Source of the DNA: Lunularia cruciata
Taxonomy: Eukaryota > Streptophyta > Marchantiopsida > Lunulariales > Lunulariaceae
Assembly (NCBI GenBank): GCA_948567375.1
Contig: OX419757.1
Coordinates: 35,526,001 to 35,590,000, forward strand
Direction: 5' to 3'
DNA: 64,000 nt
In this document: one piece after another, positions 47,101 to 55,404 of the stretch
Layout of the letters: every line of letters starts with the position of its first letter
How positions within the stretch are numbered: the stretch's first letter is position 1
Made by a program: the position numbers and the translations under genes
Notes under the pieces: generated by a model
What the model saw: only the letters and a program-made list of their open reading frames with translations
Database searches by the model: none
What the model was told of the DNA's origin: nothing

Positions 47101-47215
47101 GTGAGGATGAGCCTCCAGAGGCGATTGCTTTGACACCTCTGGATACCACACTCATTGCTTGGCAGTATCCAGTAGAGGGGATATGTCTATTAGAGTTGTT
47201 TGGTGGGATCAGCAC
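44181..47215 (+). pseudogene. Element C polyprotein: gag, two zinc knuckles, protease, start of a C5-methyltransferase-like domain
   Basis: One reading frame runs the whole length, broken only by stops at 44418 (TGA), 44583 (TAG), 45300 (TGA), 45306 (TAG) and 46431 (TGA). The gag domain is at 44586-45302 (EFQQKAGESLREAYTRMRRL). Zinc knuckles are CWTCGGPHHRREC (45411-45449) and CEHCHRFGHTSDRC (45504-45545), followed by a Gly/Arg-rich stretch. The aspartic protease has VLLDSGAQPLMLGK just after 46460, then VLVGGAVLYPMGFSIDYW. After an acidic linker the frame reads GICLLELFGGIS (47178-47213). This resembles motif I (FxGxG) of DNA cytosine-5 methyltransferases, at the place where most gypsy elements have reverse transcriptase. 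The LTR of element B begins at 47216 and cuts everything beyond. No reverse transcriptase of C is in the window. Confidence 0.75.
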
Positions 47216-47907
47216 TGTAACACCCATTTGTGCATGTGTGTGGTATTGTGATATTTAGCTTGGTATTACAAGTACTTAAGAGATATTATTTATATAGAGA
47301 TAAAGGATGGTTCTATATTAGTCATGGTTAGCTAAAGTTAGTCATAGCTAAGATAGATGGGACCTTACTTTAGAGGAAGTAGGAAAGATGAGCACCACTA
47401 TTTTGGATTTTAGTGTGTTGACTTGGTATTATTCCTAGGTGTTTGGCTTTGGGGAAAGAGTTGAGAACTCTTGGGCCCGCAAGCCTTTTTGTTTTGGATT
47501 CTTCTTTAGTCCAAGGATAGCCCATGTGAAGGAATCCTTGCTTTAGTGGTTGGGTCAAGATAAGACCACATGCTTAGGGGAATATGCCCATGTGAATGGA
47601 TATTCCTTTCTACTTTTTGACTTTACTTGACTTTTAGTCTAGTAACTTGAGTTACTACGGTAATTAGTAACTTTGGTACGTAACTATTTCACAAGTATAT
47701 AAACAAGGAGTGAGGAGGTACTCATCATCCTTTCATTTGCAACTATCTCTCTCTCATTGAGTTCTCTAGTGAGCAATGTCTTGAGTCTTGGAGTGTTAGC
47801 CTTGGAGGAGTATGATGGAGTTGGGGTTCCTTGCCTTCTTAGTCCATGGTGCGCTACCATAATAGCCATCAGAGGTTCATCCTGAGTGAGAGACAGGCCG
47901 GCTCACA
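47216..47907 (+). repeat. 5' LTR of element B
   Basis: Starts tgtaacaccc and ends ggctcaca, with a TATA box (tatataaa) at 47696-47703 that could start the genomic transcript. 62- and 61-codon minus-strand frames inside both LTRs are chance frames. Confidence 0.93.
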
Positions 47908-47911
47908 TTTT

Positions 47912-47929
47912 TGGTTCCGTTGCCGGGAC
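47912..47929 (+). other. Primer-binding-like site of element B
   Basis: tggttccgttgccggga, just after the LTR, resembles the complement of the 3' end of plant tRNA-Asp (tggcgccgttgccggg) with two changed bases. Such a site primes minus-strand cDNA synthesis. The tRNA assignment is inference. Confidence 0.5.
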
Positions 47930-48743
47930 CTCTCTAGAAGGCAAGATAATGTTCCGCGTCCAATTCTACATTAGGCAGAAGGAGGCTATGAGAGCTCACT
48001 TGGAGAGAACATTAGGAGAGGAGAGGGCTGAACTTATGTTAGAGAACCAAGATCCATTTGTATACCCTGTAGTTCATTATGATGTCTTTGAGGTGATTTT
48101 GTACATCTTGTACACATGAGAGGAATTGGAGAGATTGTGTGAGGTGGATTGCAGATTTTGGGGATTAAGGTGATTTTGGGCAAAATCTCAAGTTTGAGAT
48201 CTGGACTTGAGATTTCTACACATGATAGCTTGGGTTATCTTTCAGTTAGCACACTTGAAATTATTGAGAGAGCTTCTATGCGCACTGGGCTAGAATTTTT
48301 GAAAGTTGATAGGGTAAAGTGCTCCCGCAACTGCATGCTCTCTGGAAAATTGTACAGAGTCTGCCATTTCTTCAATTTTTAGTGAATTGTCCTGAAAATT
48401 TCCAAGAAAATTCAGTGCATTGTATCCTACCTGGTGCCACAAAAATTAGAGAGAGATCATTTTTGCGCAGTGCGTTATGAGTTTTTGAAGTGAGGGGGGT
48501 GGTTTTCAGACCAAATCTAAAATATGGGTGCTGAATAGAAAGGTGTCTAGGCCAAATGGCTCAATGAAAAGATCTAAAATTTTGCAGGGAGGGACGCTCT
48601 AGAGTTGTGATCAAGTGTGGAAAATTTCAGAGGACTGTGACATATTCGTTGGGAGATTTGAGTGACATTGTGAGGAAGGGTCAATTCTGCAGAGTGGAGA
48701 TCTCATGCATGAGAAGTTTGAGATCAACAAAAAGCATGTTTGA

Positions 48744-49241
48744 GTGTTTAGATTCATCTTTGGGAACATGGAGGGTCATCAAGAGTGGAAATTGAGATTA
48801 TGCAAGGTTCCCCAAGGGTTTGAGGTGATTGTAGGGGTGGATTTGAGGAAAAGAGAGTTTACAATAGAATTTGAAGAGAGTGTTGAGAGGATCCAAAAAC
48901 CTACACCACTTGGAGGAAAGAGTGAGTCTAAGTGCTTTCTATGTGGAGAGAAGGGACATAAGGCAAGTTCATGTCCATTAACCTTTGAGAGCAAGAGATT
49001 GAGGGAAAGGAGAGGCTTACTTGACTTGGGTTTGCATGTTGGACCTTCTTCACCAAGATTGGGAGGGAGAAGATCTAAGACCAAGGAGTTGTGTGAGGTT
49101 TGTGGAGTTGAAGGACTTCCAAAAGGACATGAGTGTAGTGGAGTAAAAGCACTTTTGGAAACTTTGGTGAAGGATCTTGGAGAGAGTCTTAGTACAGCTA
49201 CAGAAATACTACCACCTTCATCAGCTAGTTCTCAAGATTAG
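48744..49241 (+). CDS. Accessory zinc-knuckle frame upstream of gag-pol, element B
   Basis: The frame of 165 codons lies between the LTR and gag-pol. It contains CKVPQGFEVIVGVDLRKREF, a CCHC zinc knuckle (CFLCGEKGHKASSC) and a second Cys-rich block (CEVCGVEGLPKGHEC), and ends in a Ser-rich tail. The knuckle suggests nucleic-acid binding. Upstream, protein-like stretches in other frames (47948-48119, 48149-48382, 48607-48795) may be broken earlier parts of the same gene, so the true start is uncertain. The decayed equivalent is recognisable in element A at 36184-36674, so the frame is a family trait. Standard gypsy elements have no such extra frame ahead of gag. Function unknown. Confidence 0.6.
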   Translation: MFRFIFGNMEGHQEWKLRLCKVPQGFEVIVGVDLRKREFTIEFEESVERIQKPTPLGGKSESKCFLCGEKGHKASSCPLTFESKRLRERRGLLDLGLHVGPSSPRLGGRRSKTKELCEVCGVEGLPKGHECSGVKALLETLVKDLGESLSTATEILPPSSASSQD

Positions 49242-49476
49242 TGATGGAGATAATCTTTCAACTTATGGATAAACTATCCATGAGAGTTAGATTAATATGC
49301 ACTCTAGGATTTGATGTTGCTATAGAAATCTTGGAGCAACCTGAACCTTTTGTGTTCCCTAGAGTGGATTATTCTCAGATGGTGTTAGTCATGTATATAC
49401 TCTATTAGTAATAGAGTGAGAGAAAAGAAAAGAGAAAAAAAAAATTAAGAGAAAAGAAAGATAGTGAGGGGTTAAG

Positions 49477-52400
49477 ATGGGGAAACTTCCGGTTTTCTTT
49501 GGCAAGGATGGAGAAGATGTGGAGGCCTTTGTGAGAGACTTCAAGAGAGCTTGCATAGGAAACAATGAGAGGAGGAAGAATGAGTGGGCCTCATTATTAC
49601 CAGATTTCTTTGAGGATGCAGCACTTACATGGTATGAGTCAGAATACCAAAAGAGAGAGAGGAGAGATGGGGAAGAGGAGTCTTGGGAGACTTTGACTTC
49701 AGCACTCATTGAGAACTTTCTTCCTGATGAGAGTTATGAGAGATTGATGAGTGAGGTTACATTTCTCAAGCAAGGAGATGGAGAGAAAGTGAGGGTCTAT
49801 GTGGAAAGAGTGGAAAAGTTGGAGTCCAGATTTCGCATAGTGTTGAGGAAGGGTGGGGATGATGTGGAGACTACAATGATTGGCATAGGGGCCATGCTCA
49901 CCAAGAATTTTGTGGGAGGATTGAGACCACAAATTAGAAGCAAGGTGAGATATGAGAAACCTTCTTCCAAGGTTGAAGCTATCAAGATCGCAATTCGTAT
50001 GGAGGAGAGTTTGGAAGGGGATGAGAGTGATTTGGTGGTGAAGGAGGTTGTGCATCCTCCTCAAGGCTACAAGTATGGTGGAACTTCTGATACTTTGGTG
50101 ACAAGGGTTGCACCACAAGTAGTAGTTGCTCCAATTCTTGCACCTCCACCAAAAGATCCACTCCAAACCATCACAGAACAACTTGCGGATCTCAAGATCA
50201 ATGTGGTGCAACTATGGGAGAAGAGAGAGGTGGATCAGAATGTAGGGAGAGGACCTAGGAGTTATGGAAACTATCCATATAGAGGAGGCCAACCAGCCAA
50301 CAATTTCAATGATAGAAATTGTTTTGGTTGTGGAGGAAGAGGCCATATCCAAAGGAATTGCCCAAATTCCACTTACCATGGAGGAAGGGGTTATGAGGGA
50401 GCCAATAGAGGGAAAGAGGGAGGTAGTGAAACCCAAGTGGCTCCTAATCCCAACAAAGGTAAGGGGATAGCATCCATAGATGTGGTTGAGAGCAAGTATG
50501 AGAAGGGAGAGTGCTCAAACTCCAAGGGTCTTAATTTGGAGCTTTTGGCACAAGAGAAGAAGAGAGCTCGTTTTGCAGAGGATGTTCACTCTTCTCAAGG
50601 ATTTACTTCAAGCAAGGATACTCCTATGTCTACTAGGAGCACTCGCACCTCAACACCATCAACAACAAAGACTCCAAGGAAGAAGTTGGGGATGGAGGAC
50701 TTCTTGATCTCAAAGCAACAATGGAACTACAATGTGTTGGAGGATGTTGGTAGTCACAAGGCTAACATCACAGTGGGCCAATTAATTGCTTTGAACCCTA
50801 CCTTGAGAAAGGAGCTTAGAGGTGGTTTGAGTTCTACAAGGAGCAAGAAGAAGAAGAAGGCAAAAGTTCCAATATCAATGGGGGTGGTGGATGCCAAGCC
50901 AGCACCATGGGAAGCTTGTGAATATGCCTCCAAGATTGATGTGAGAGTGAATGGTCACAACATCAAGGATGCATTGGTTGATGGAGGATCAGCAGTGAAT
51001 GCCATGTCAGAAAGGTTGATGAAGAAGTTGGGTATGATACCCTCAAGAGCTTCAACATTTGTGGTGAGCATGGCAAACAAGCAACAAGTTCGACCAGTAG
51101 GAGTGATGGATAAGGTGGTAGTTTCAGTTATGGGAGTTCAAAATCTCATGACTTTCCAAGTCTTGAAGGATTCAAGCTATGACTTACTTCTTGGGAGGCC
51201 ATGGTTGAGAGCAGCACGCACAACTGATCGATGGCACAAAGGGTACTTAAGGATTGGGCCATCAAACCATAGAGTCACTGTTCCTATGACTAACACCACC
51301 AACACTTCACATTCAGATACCCCATCTTCTGATTATTGGGAATCTGATTCTGAAGGAGGAGCTTCAGGTGTGGACACAAGCATGGAAGAGGAGACTTCCA
51401 CGGAGGAGGATGAATCTGAATCTGATTCAGATGTGTATCCCTTGTGTGCTATGGATTTTGCACCTAAGCCAGAGGTTTTGAAGGACCCAGATAAATCACC
51501 ATTGACACTTGAGGAGGTAGAGAGAAGGTTATCTACCCTCAAGTATGGCCCAAATGTTACCAAGGAGGAGAAGGTGAGATTTGAGGAGATTTTCCGCAAG
51601 TTCATCCATGTGTTTGCTTTTAGTTACAAGGATTTGAAGGAAGTCACCTTGGAGGAGCACAAGATAGAGGTGGAGTCACATGCAAGACCAATCCGCCAAA
51701 AGCAACGTCGCATTAGCCCACCAATATCTTTGGTTGTGAAGGAGGAGATTGATAAGCTCAAGGAGGCTGGATTTATCTTTGAGGTGGAGAATTCAGAATG
51801 GGTGTCTCCAATTGTCATTGTGAAGAAAAAGAATGGCAAGCTTCGGGTATGTGTGGATTACAAGAAGCTCAATGCTGTTACCAAGAAGGACTACTACCCA
51901 TTGCCATTCATTGATGAGATCTTGGAGGAGGTTGCAGGTCATGAGAGGTACAGTTTTGGAGATGGTTATAGTGGATATAACCAAATCAAGATTGCACCAG
52001 AGCATCAACAACTCACCACATTCACCACACCTTGGGGAACTTACGCTTTCAAGGTCATGCCTTTTGGGCTTTGCAATGCTCCAGCCACATTCCAACGGTT
52101 CATGAACAAGGTATTTGAACCTTTCATTGGGAAATTTGTGAGAGATTTCATTGATGACTTTTGTGTCTATGGGAGCAAGGAGGAGCACTTTGAGCACCTA
52201 ATCAAAGTCTTGCAACGCTTGGATGAGGCAAATGCATCACTCAACCCAGAGAAGTGCATTTTTGGATGTGAAGAAGGTCTACTTTTGGGGCACATCATCT
52301 CCAAGGATGGAATAGCAGTTGATCCTGAGAAGGTGAGGAAAATCTCAGACCTTCCATTCCCTTCAAGCTTGACAAAGTTGCGCCAATTCTTGGGAATGGT

Positions 52401-53856
52401 TGGGTACTATAGGAGGTTCATCTTCTCATTTTCCAACAAGGCTTATGCATTGACCATCTACATGAAGAAGGGTGTAGATTACATGGTGATTTTGGAAGAC
52501 AAGGAGGCTCTCAAAGCTTTTGAGGAGCTCAAGCAATCCCTTGTTGTAGCTCCAATTCTTGCTAAACCTGATTGGAGTAAGCCTTTCATCCTCTACACTG
52601 ATGCTTCTAATGTAGCTATAGGATGCACTCTTAGTCAATTAGACCAAGATGGGCATGATCATCCAATAGCTTATGCTAGTAGGCAGATGGTTTCAGCAGA
52701 GAAGAACTACTCTGTCACAGAGAGAGAAGGGTTGGCAGTGATCTTTGGTCTCAAGAAGTTTAGACACTACTTGATTGGAGGGAAGGCCACAATTGTCACG
52801 GATCACAAGGCTTTGAAGTACATCTTCAACAAGCCTAATGTTGAAGGGAGACTAGCAAGGTGGATGATTCTCTTGTCTGAGTATGACTACACAATTGAGG
52901 ATAGGCCAGGAAAGAAACATGCAAATGCTGATTTGTTATCTAGAGCCTATGATCATGATGGAGATGAGCCAGTAGATGATTCCTTCCCGGATGAGGAGCT
53001 CATGACAATCTCAGTCACTCAAGAGGTTCCAATGGAGTACAAGGAGATTGTGGATTTTGTGACAAGAGGTAACTATCCAGAAGGGATGCATGCTAGGGAG
53101 AGGAAGGCCCTTGCAGCAAGATCTAGACCTTACACAATGGTGGAGGATATTCTTTTTCACCAAGGAGCAGATGGTCTACTTCGAAGAGCAGTGGGAAGCA
53201 TTACTACAGCCATGCTACGACATTTCTCTATCACACATAGAGTAACTACATCCTATAAGCCAAATTCCAATGGCTTGGCAGAGAGAACCAATCAGACCTT
53301 GTGCATGATGTTGGCCAAAGATGCAGAAATGGAGGGGGCTAAACATCATTGGGACAAGAGGATTCATGCAGTTTTGTGGGAGTATAGGACAACCATGAAG
53401 ACTTCCACTGGATATTCTCCATTCCAATTGGTGTATGGTATTGAGTCTACCTTACCTATTCACTTTGATCTTCCTACCTTCCAAAGCATTCATAGGAGAT
53501 TGAAGAAAGCACAAGGAAGTGATGCAGAGAAGTCAAGGAAGGATCAACTCATGGAGTTGGAAGAGGCAAGAGCAGTTGCTATGGTTCGAGTGGAGCAAGC
53601 CCAAAGGAAACAAAAGGAGAGCTATGACAAGAGGCAAGGCAAGAAGAAGGTGGAGCCTTTCAAAGAAGGTGATTGGGTAATGTTGTTTGATTCCATTCGA
53701 TTCAAGAGAGTACAAAAGAAGTTTTTGCCTAAGTACTTTGGACCTTTCATAGTAGAGAAGGTGTGGGGAAATTACACTTATGATCTCAAGGAGTTGGGAG
53801 GAAGACACTTTGATAGGATTAACCATGATAAGTTAAAGATGTACCATAGAAGGTAG
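49477..53856 (+). CDS. Gag-pol polyprotein of element B (Ty3/gypsy), intact frame but integrase core deleted
   Basis: 1459 codons from ATG 49477. Gag is at residues 1-180, with zinc knuckle CFGCGGRGHIQRNC at 282-295. The protease is near residue 500, with DGG where DSG is usual (ALVDGGSAVNAM) and LLGRPWL at 571-577. Reverse transcriptase is at about 745-960 (VCVDYKKLN, FGDGYSGYNQI, MPFGLCNAPATF, FIDDF box at 891-895). RNase H is at about 1035-1155 (LYTDASN, TDHKAL, HANADLLSR). At residue 1240 the frame jumps from the end of RNase H straight to the last part of the integrase core (KPNSNGLAERTN) and its C-terminal domain. The zinc-binding N-domain and the first two catalytic Asp residues are missing relative to element A. 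YSGYNQI rather than RSGYHQI and the lack of a chromodomain fit the non-chromovirus (Tat/OTA-like) lineage. It should make virus-like particle and cDNA proteins but not integrate by itself. Confidence 0.92.
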   Translation: MGKLPVFFGKDGEDVEAFVRDFKRACIGNNERRKNEWASLLPDFFEDAALTWYESEYQKRERRDGEEESWETLTSALIENFLPDESYERLMSEVTFLKQGDGEKVRVYVERVEKLESRFRIVLRKGGDDVETTMIGIGAMLTKNFVGGLRPQIRSKVRYEKPSSKVEAIKIAIRMEESLEGDESDLVVKEVVHPPQGYKYGGTSDTLVTRVAPQVVVAPILAPPPKDPLQTITEQLADLKINVVQLWEKREVDQNVGRGPRSYGNYPYRGGQPANNFNDRNCFGCGGRGHIQRNCPNSTYHGGRGYEGANRGKEGGSETQVAPNPNKGKGIASIDVVESKYEKGECSNSKGLNLELLAQEKKRARFAEDVHSSQGFTSSKDTPMSTRSTRTSTPSTTKTPRKKLGMEDFLISKQQWNYNVLEDVGSHKANITVGQLIALNPTLRKELRGGLSSTRSKKKKKAKVPISMGVVDAKPAPWEACEYASKIDVRVNGHNIKDALVDGGSAVNAMSERLMKKLGMIPSRASTFVVSMANKQQVRPVGVMDKVVVSVMGVQNLMTFQVLKDSSYDLLLGRPWLRAARTTDRWHKGYLRIGPSNHRVTVPMTNTTNTSHSDTPSSDYWESDSEGGASGVDTSMEEETSTEEDESESDSDVYPLCAMDFAPKPEVLKDPDKSPLTLEEVERRLSTLKYGPNVTKEEKVRFEEIFRKFIHVFAFSYKDLKEVTLEEHKIEVESHARPIRQKQRRISPPISLVVKEEIDKLKEAGFIFEVENSEWVSPIVIVKKKNGKLRVCVDYKKLNAVTKKDYYPLPFIDEILEEVAGHERYSFGDGYSGYNQIKIAPEHQQLTTFTTPWGTYAFKVMPFGLCNAPATFQRFMNKVFEPFIGKFVRDFIDDFCVYGSKEEHFEHLIKVLQRLDEANASLNPEKCIFGCEEGLLLGHIISKDGIAVDPEKVRKISDLPFPSSLTKLRQFLGMVGYYRRFIFSFSNKAYALTIYMKKGVDYMVILEDKEALKAFEELKQSLVVAPILAKPDWSKPFILYTDASNVAIGCTLSQLDQDGHDHPIAYASRQMVSAEKNYSVTEREGLAVIFGLKKFRHYLIGGKATIVTDHKALKYIFNKPNVEGRLARWMILLSEYDYTIEDRPGKKHANADLLSRAYDHDGDEPVDDSFPDEELMTISVTQEVPMEYKEIVDFVTRGNYPEGMHARERKALAARSRPYTMVEDILFHQGADGLLRRAVGSITTAMLRHFSITHRVTTSYKPNSNGLAERTNQTLCMMLAKDAEMEGAKHHWDKRIHAVLWEYRTTMKTSTGYSPFQLVYGIESTLPIHFDLPTFQSIHRRLKKAQGSDAEKSRKDQLMELEEARAVAMVRVEQAQRKQKESYDKRQGKKKVEPFKEGDWVMLFDSIRFKRVQKKFLPKYFGPFIVEKVWGNYTYDLKELGGRHFDRINHDKLKMYHRR

Positions 53857-53888
53857 AGAGACCTTCACTTTGAGGACAAAGTGAAAAC

Positions 53889-53904
53889 TTAGTCCGGGGG
53901 TAAA
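53889..53904 (+). other. Polypurine-like tract before the 3' LTR of element B
   Basis: ttagtccgggggtaaa lies immediately before the LTR start (53905). The G5 run would serve as the plus-strand primer. In element A the same place reads ttagtcttggagtaaa, with the G run destroyed. Confidence 0.55.
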
Positions 53905-54596
53905 TGTAACACCCATTTGTGCATGTGTGTGGTATTGTGATATTTAGCTTGGTATTACAAGTACTTAAGAGATATTATTTATATAGAGATAAAGGATGGT
54001 TCTATATTAGTCATGGTTAGCTAAAGTTAGTCATAGCTAAGATAGATGGGACCTTACTTTAGAGGAAGTAGGAAAGATGAGCACCACTATTTTGGATTTT
54101 AGTGTGTTGACTTGGTATTATTCCTAGGTGTTTGGCTTTGGGGAAAGAGTTGAGAACTCTTGGGCCCGCAAGCCTTTTTGTTTTGGATTCTTCTTTAGTC
54201 CAAGGATAGCCCATGTGAAGGAATCCTTGCTTTAGTGGTTGGGTCAAGATAAGACCACATGCTTAGGGGAATATGCCCATGTGAATGGATATTCCTTTCT
54301 ACTTTTTGACTTTACTTGACTTTTAGTCTAGTAACTTGAGTTACTACGGTAATTAGTAACTTTGGTACGTAACTATTTCACAAGTATATAAACAAGGAGT
54401 GAGGAGGTACTCATCATCCTTTCATTTGCAACTATCTCTCTCTCATTGAGTTCTCTAGTGAGCAATGTCTTGAGTCTTGGAGTGTTAGCCTTGGAGGAGT
54501 ATGATGGAGTTGGGGTTCCTTGCCTTCTTAGTCCATGGTGCGCTACCATAATAGCCATCAGAGGTTCATCCTGAGTGAGAGACAGGCCGGCTCACA
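53905..54596 (+). repeat. 3' LTR of element B
   Basis: 692 bp, identical to the 5' LTR on reading; TATA box copy at 54385-54392. It ends ggctcaca and is followed by the truncated LTR of element D. Confidence 0.93.
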
Positions 54597-54866
54597 GCCC
54601 CTTCTTGAATTTCTTGCCCCGACGAAAGGTTGTTAGACTGTCCTTGCCTCGGGTTGAGCTCCCCCCGATCCGAAGACAATTTACTTTGTATTGTATGCTG
54701 ACAGGGCATTTCCGAGTACTTTGCCTTATGACCGGAAGTCACTTTACTTTGGGTTTCATCTTAAAGCCAATTTTCTTTGCCTTCTTTAGCCATACAGGCG
54801 CAATCCGACTTCTCTATACACTTCTTCTCCTTTGTTTTGAAAAAAACAAAAAATGTGGGCACCACA
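54597..54866 (-). repeat. 3' LTR fragment of element D, truncated by element B
   Basis: On the minus strand the polypurine tract gagggaggggg (54880-54869) is followed by tgtggtgccc, a good LTR start. The LTR runs to 54597, where element B begins, so only about 270 bp remain. The matching 5' LTR lies beyond the right edge of the window. Confidence 0.65.
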
Positions 54867-54877
54867 TACCCCCTCCC

Positions 54878-55400
54878 TCAAATGTGAGCGTCCCCGCGAA
54901 CATAGACCTCAAGTGTCTTAGAAACTTCCGAGTCTATGGTCCAATATCTCCAAACTCTCCACCCGTTTACTCGAGTGGCAAAAGGATTACCTTCCAAATC
55001 GACAAGTTGCATGGATCCATTTTCGTAAAGATGAAGAACTCGATAGGGACCCATCCATCTCAAATGCAACTTGCCTGGAAAAAATATTTGGCAATTGTCA
55101 TATAACAAAACCAAATCCCCTTCTCGTATAGTCACAGGCTTGATTCTTTGATTGTGCTTGACTTTCCTCTGTGCTTGTACTTCTTTCATGGTTTGCATTG
55201 CATCGTCTCTTTTCTCTTCTAACCACATCAGTTGATGAATCCAAAGATCCTGACTTTCCTCTTCCGACATCCGTTCTTTGCACAGAACCCGATATGTCAG
55301 AACTTCAAATTCAACTGGCAGTATGGGATGCAAGCCATATGTCAAGAAGTATGGGGTTTGTTTGGTTGTAATCTTCTCTGTCGTTTGATATGCCCACAAC
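54878..55400 (-). pseudogene. Integrase C-terminal part of element D
   Basis: Minus-strand frame reading ALWAYQTTEKITTKQTPY, then YGLHPILPVEFE, then REGDLVLLYD and GPYRVLHLYENG, the end of a gypsy integrase. It continues the frame interrupted at 59073. The two halves are separated by insertion E, which starts at 55405; the first 14 or so codons of the listed frame (above 55400) belong to E. Confidence 0.82.
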
Positions 55401-55404
55401 GCGG

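Larger units (their letters stand above)
47216..54596 (+). mobile_element. Element B: young Ty3/gypsy copy with integrase deletion
   Basis: Two 692-bp LTRs (47216-47907 and 53905-54596) show no difference on line-by-line reading, which marks a very recent insertion. Between them lie a primer-binding-like site, an accessory zinc-knuckle frame, an open 1459-codon gag-pol and a purine tract. The left neighbour is element C and the right neighbour is the 3' LTR of D. The flanks agcac and gcccc do not match, so the usual target-site duplication is missing. Confidence 0.93.

Noticed and set aside
47370-47869. Two 61-62 codon minus-strand frames, repeated exactly at 54059-54558
   Set aside because: They lie inside both LTRs of element B and are identical because the LTRs are identical. 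They have no protein-like features.
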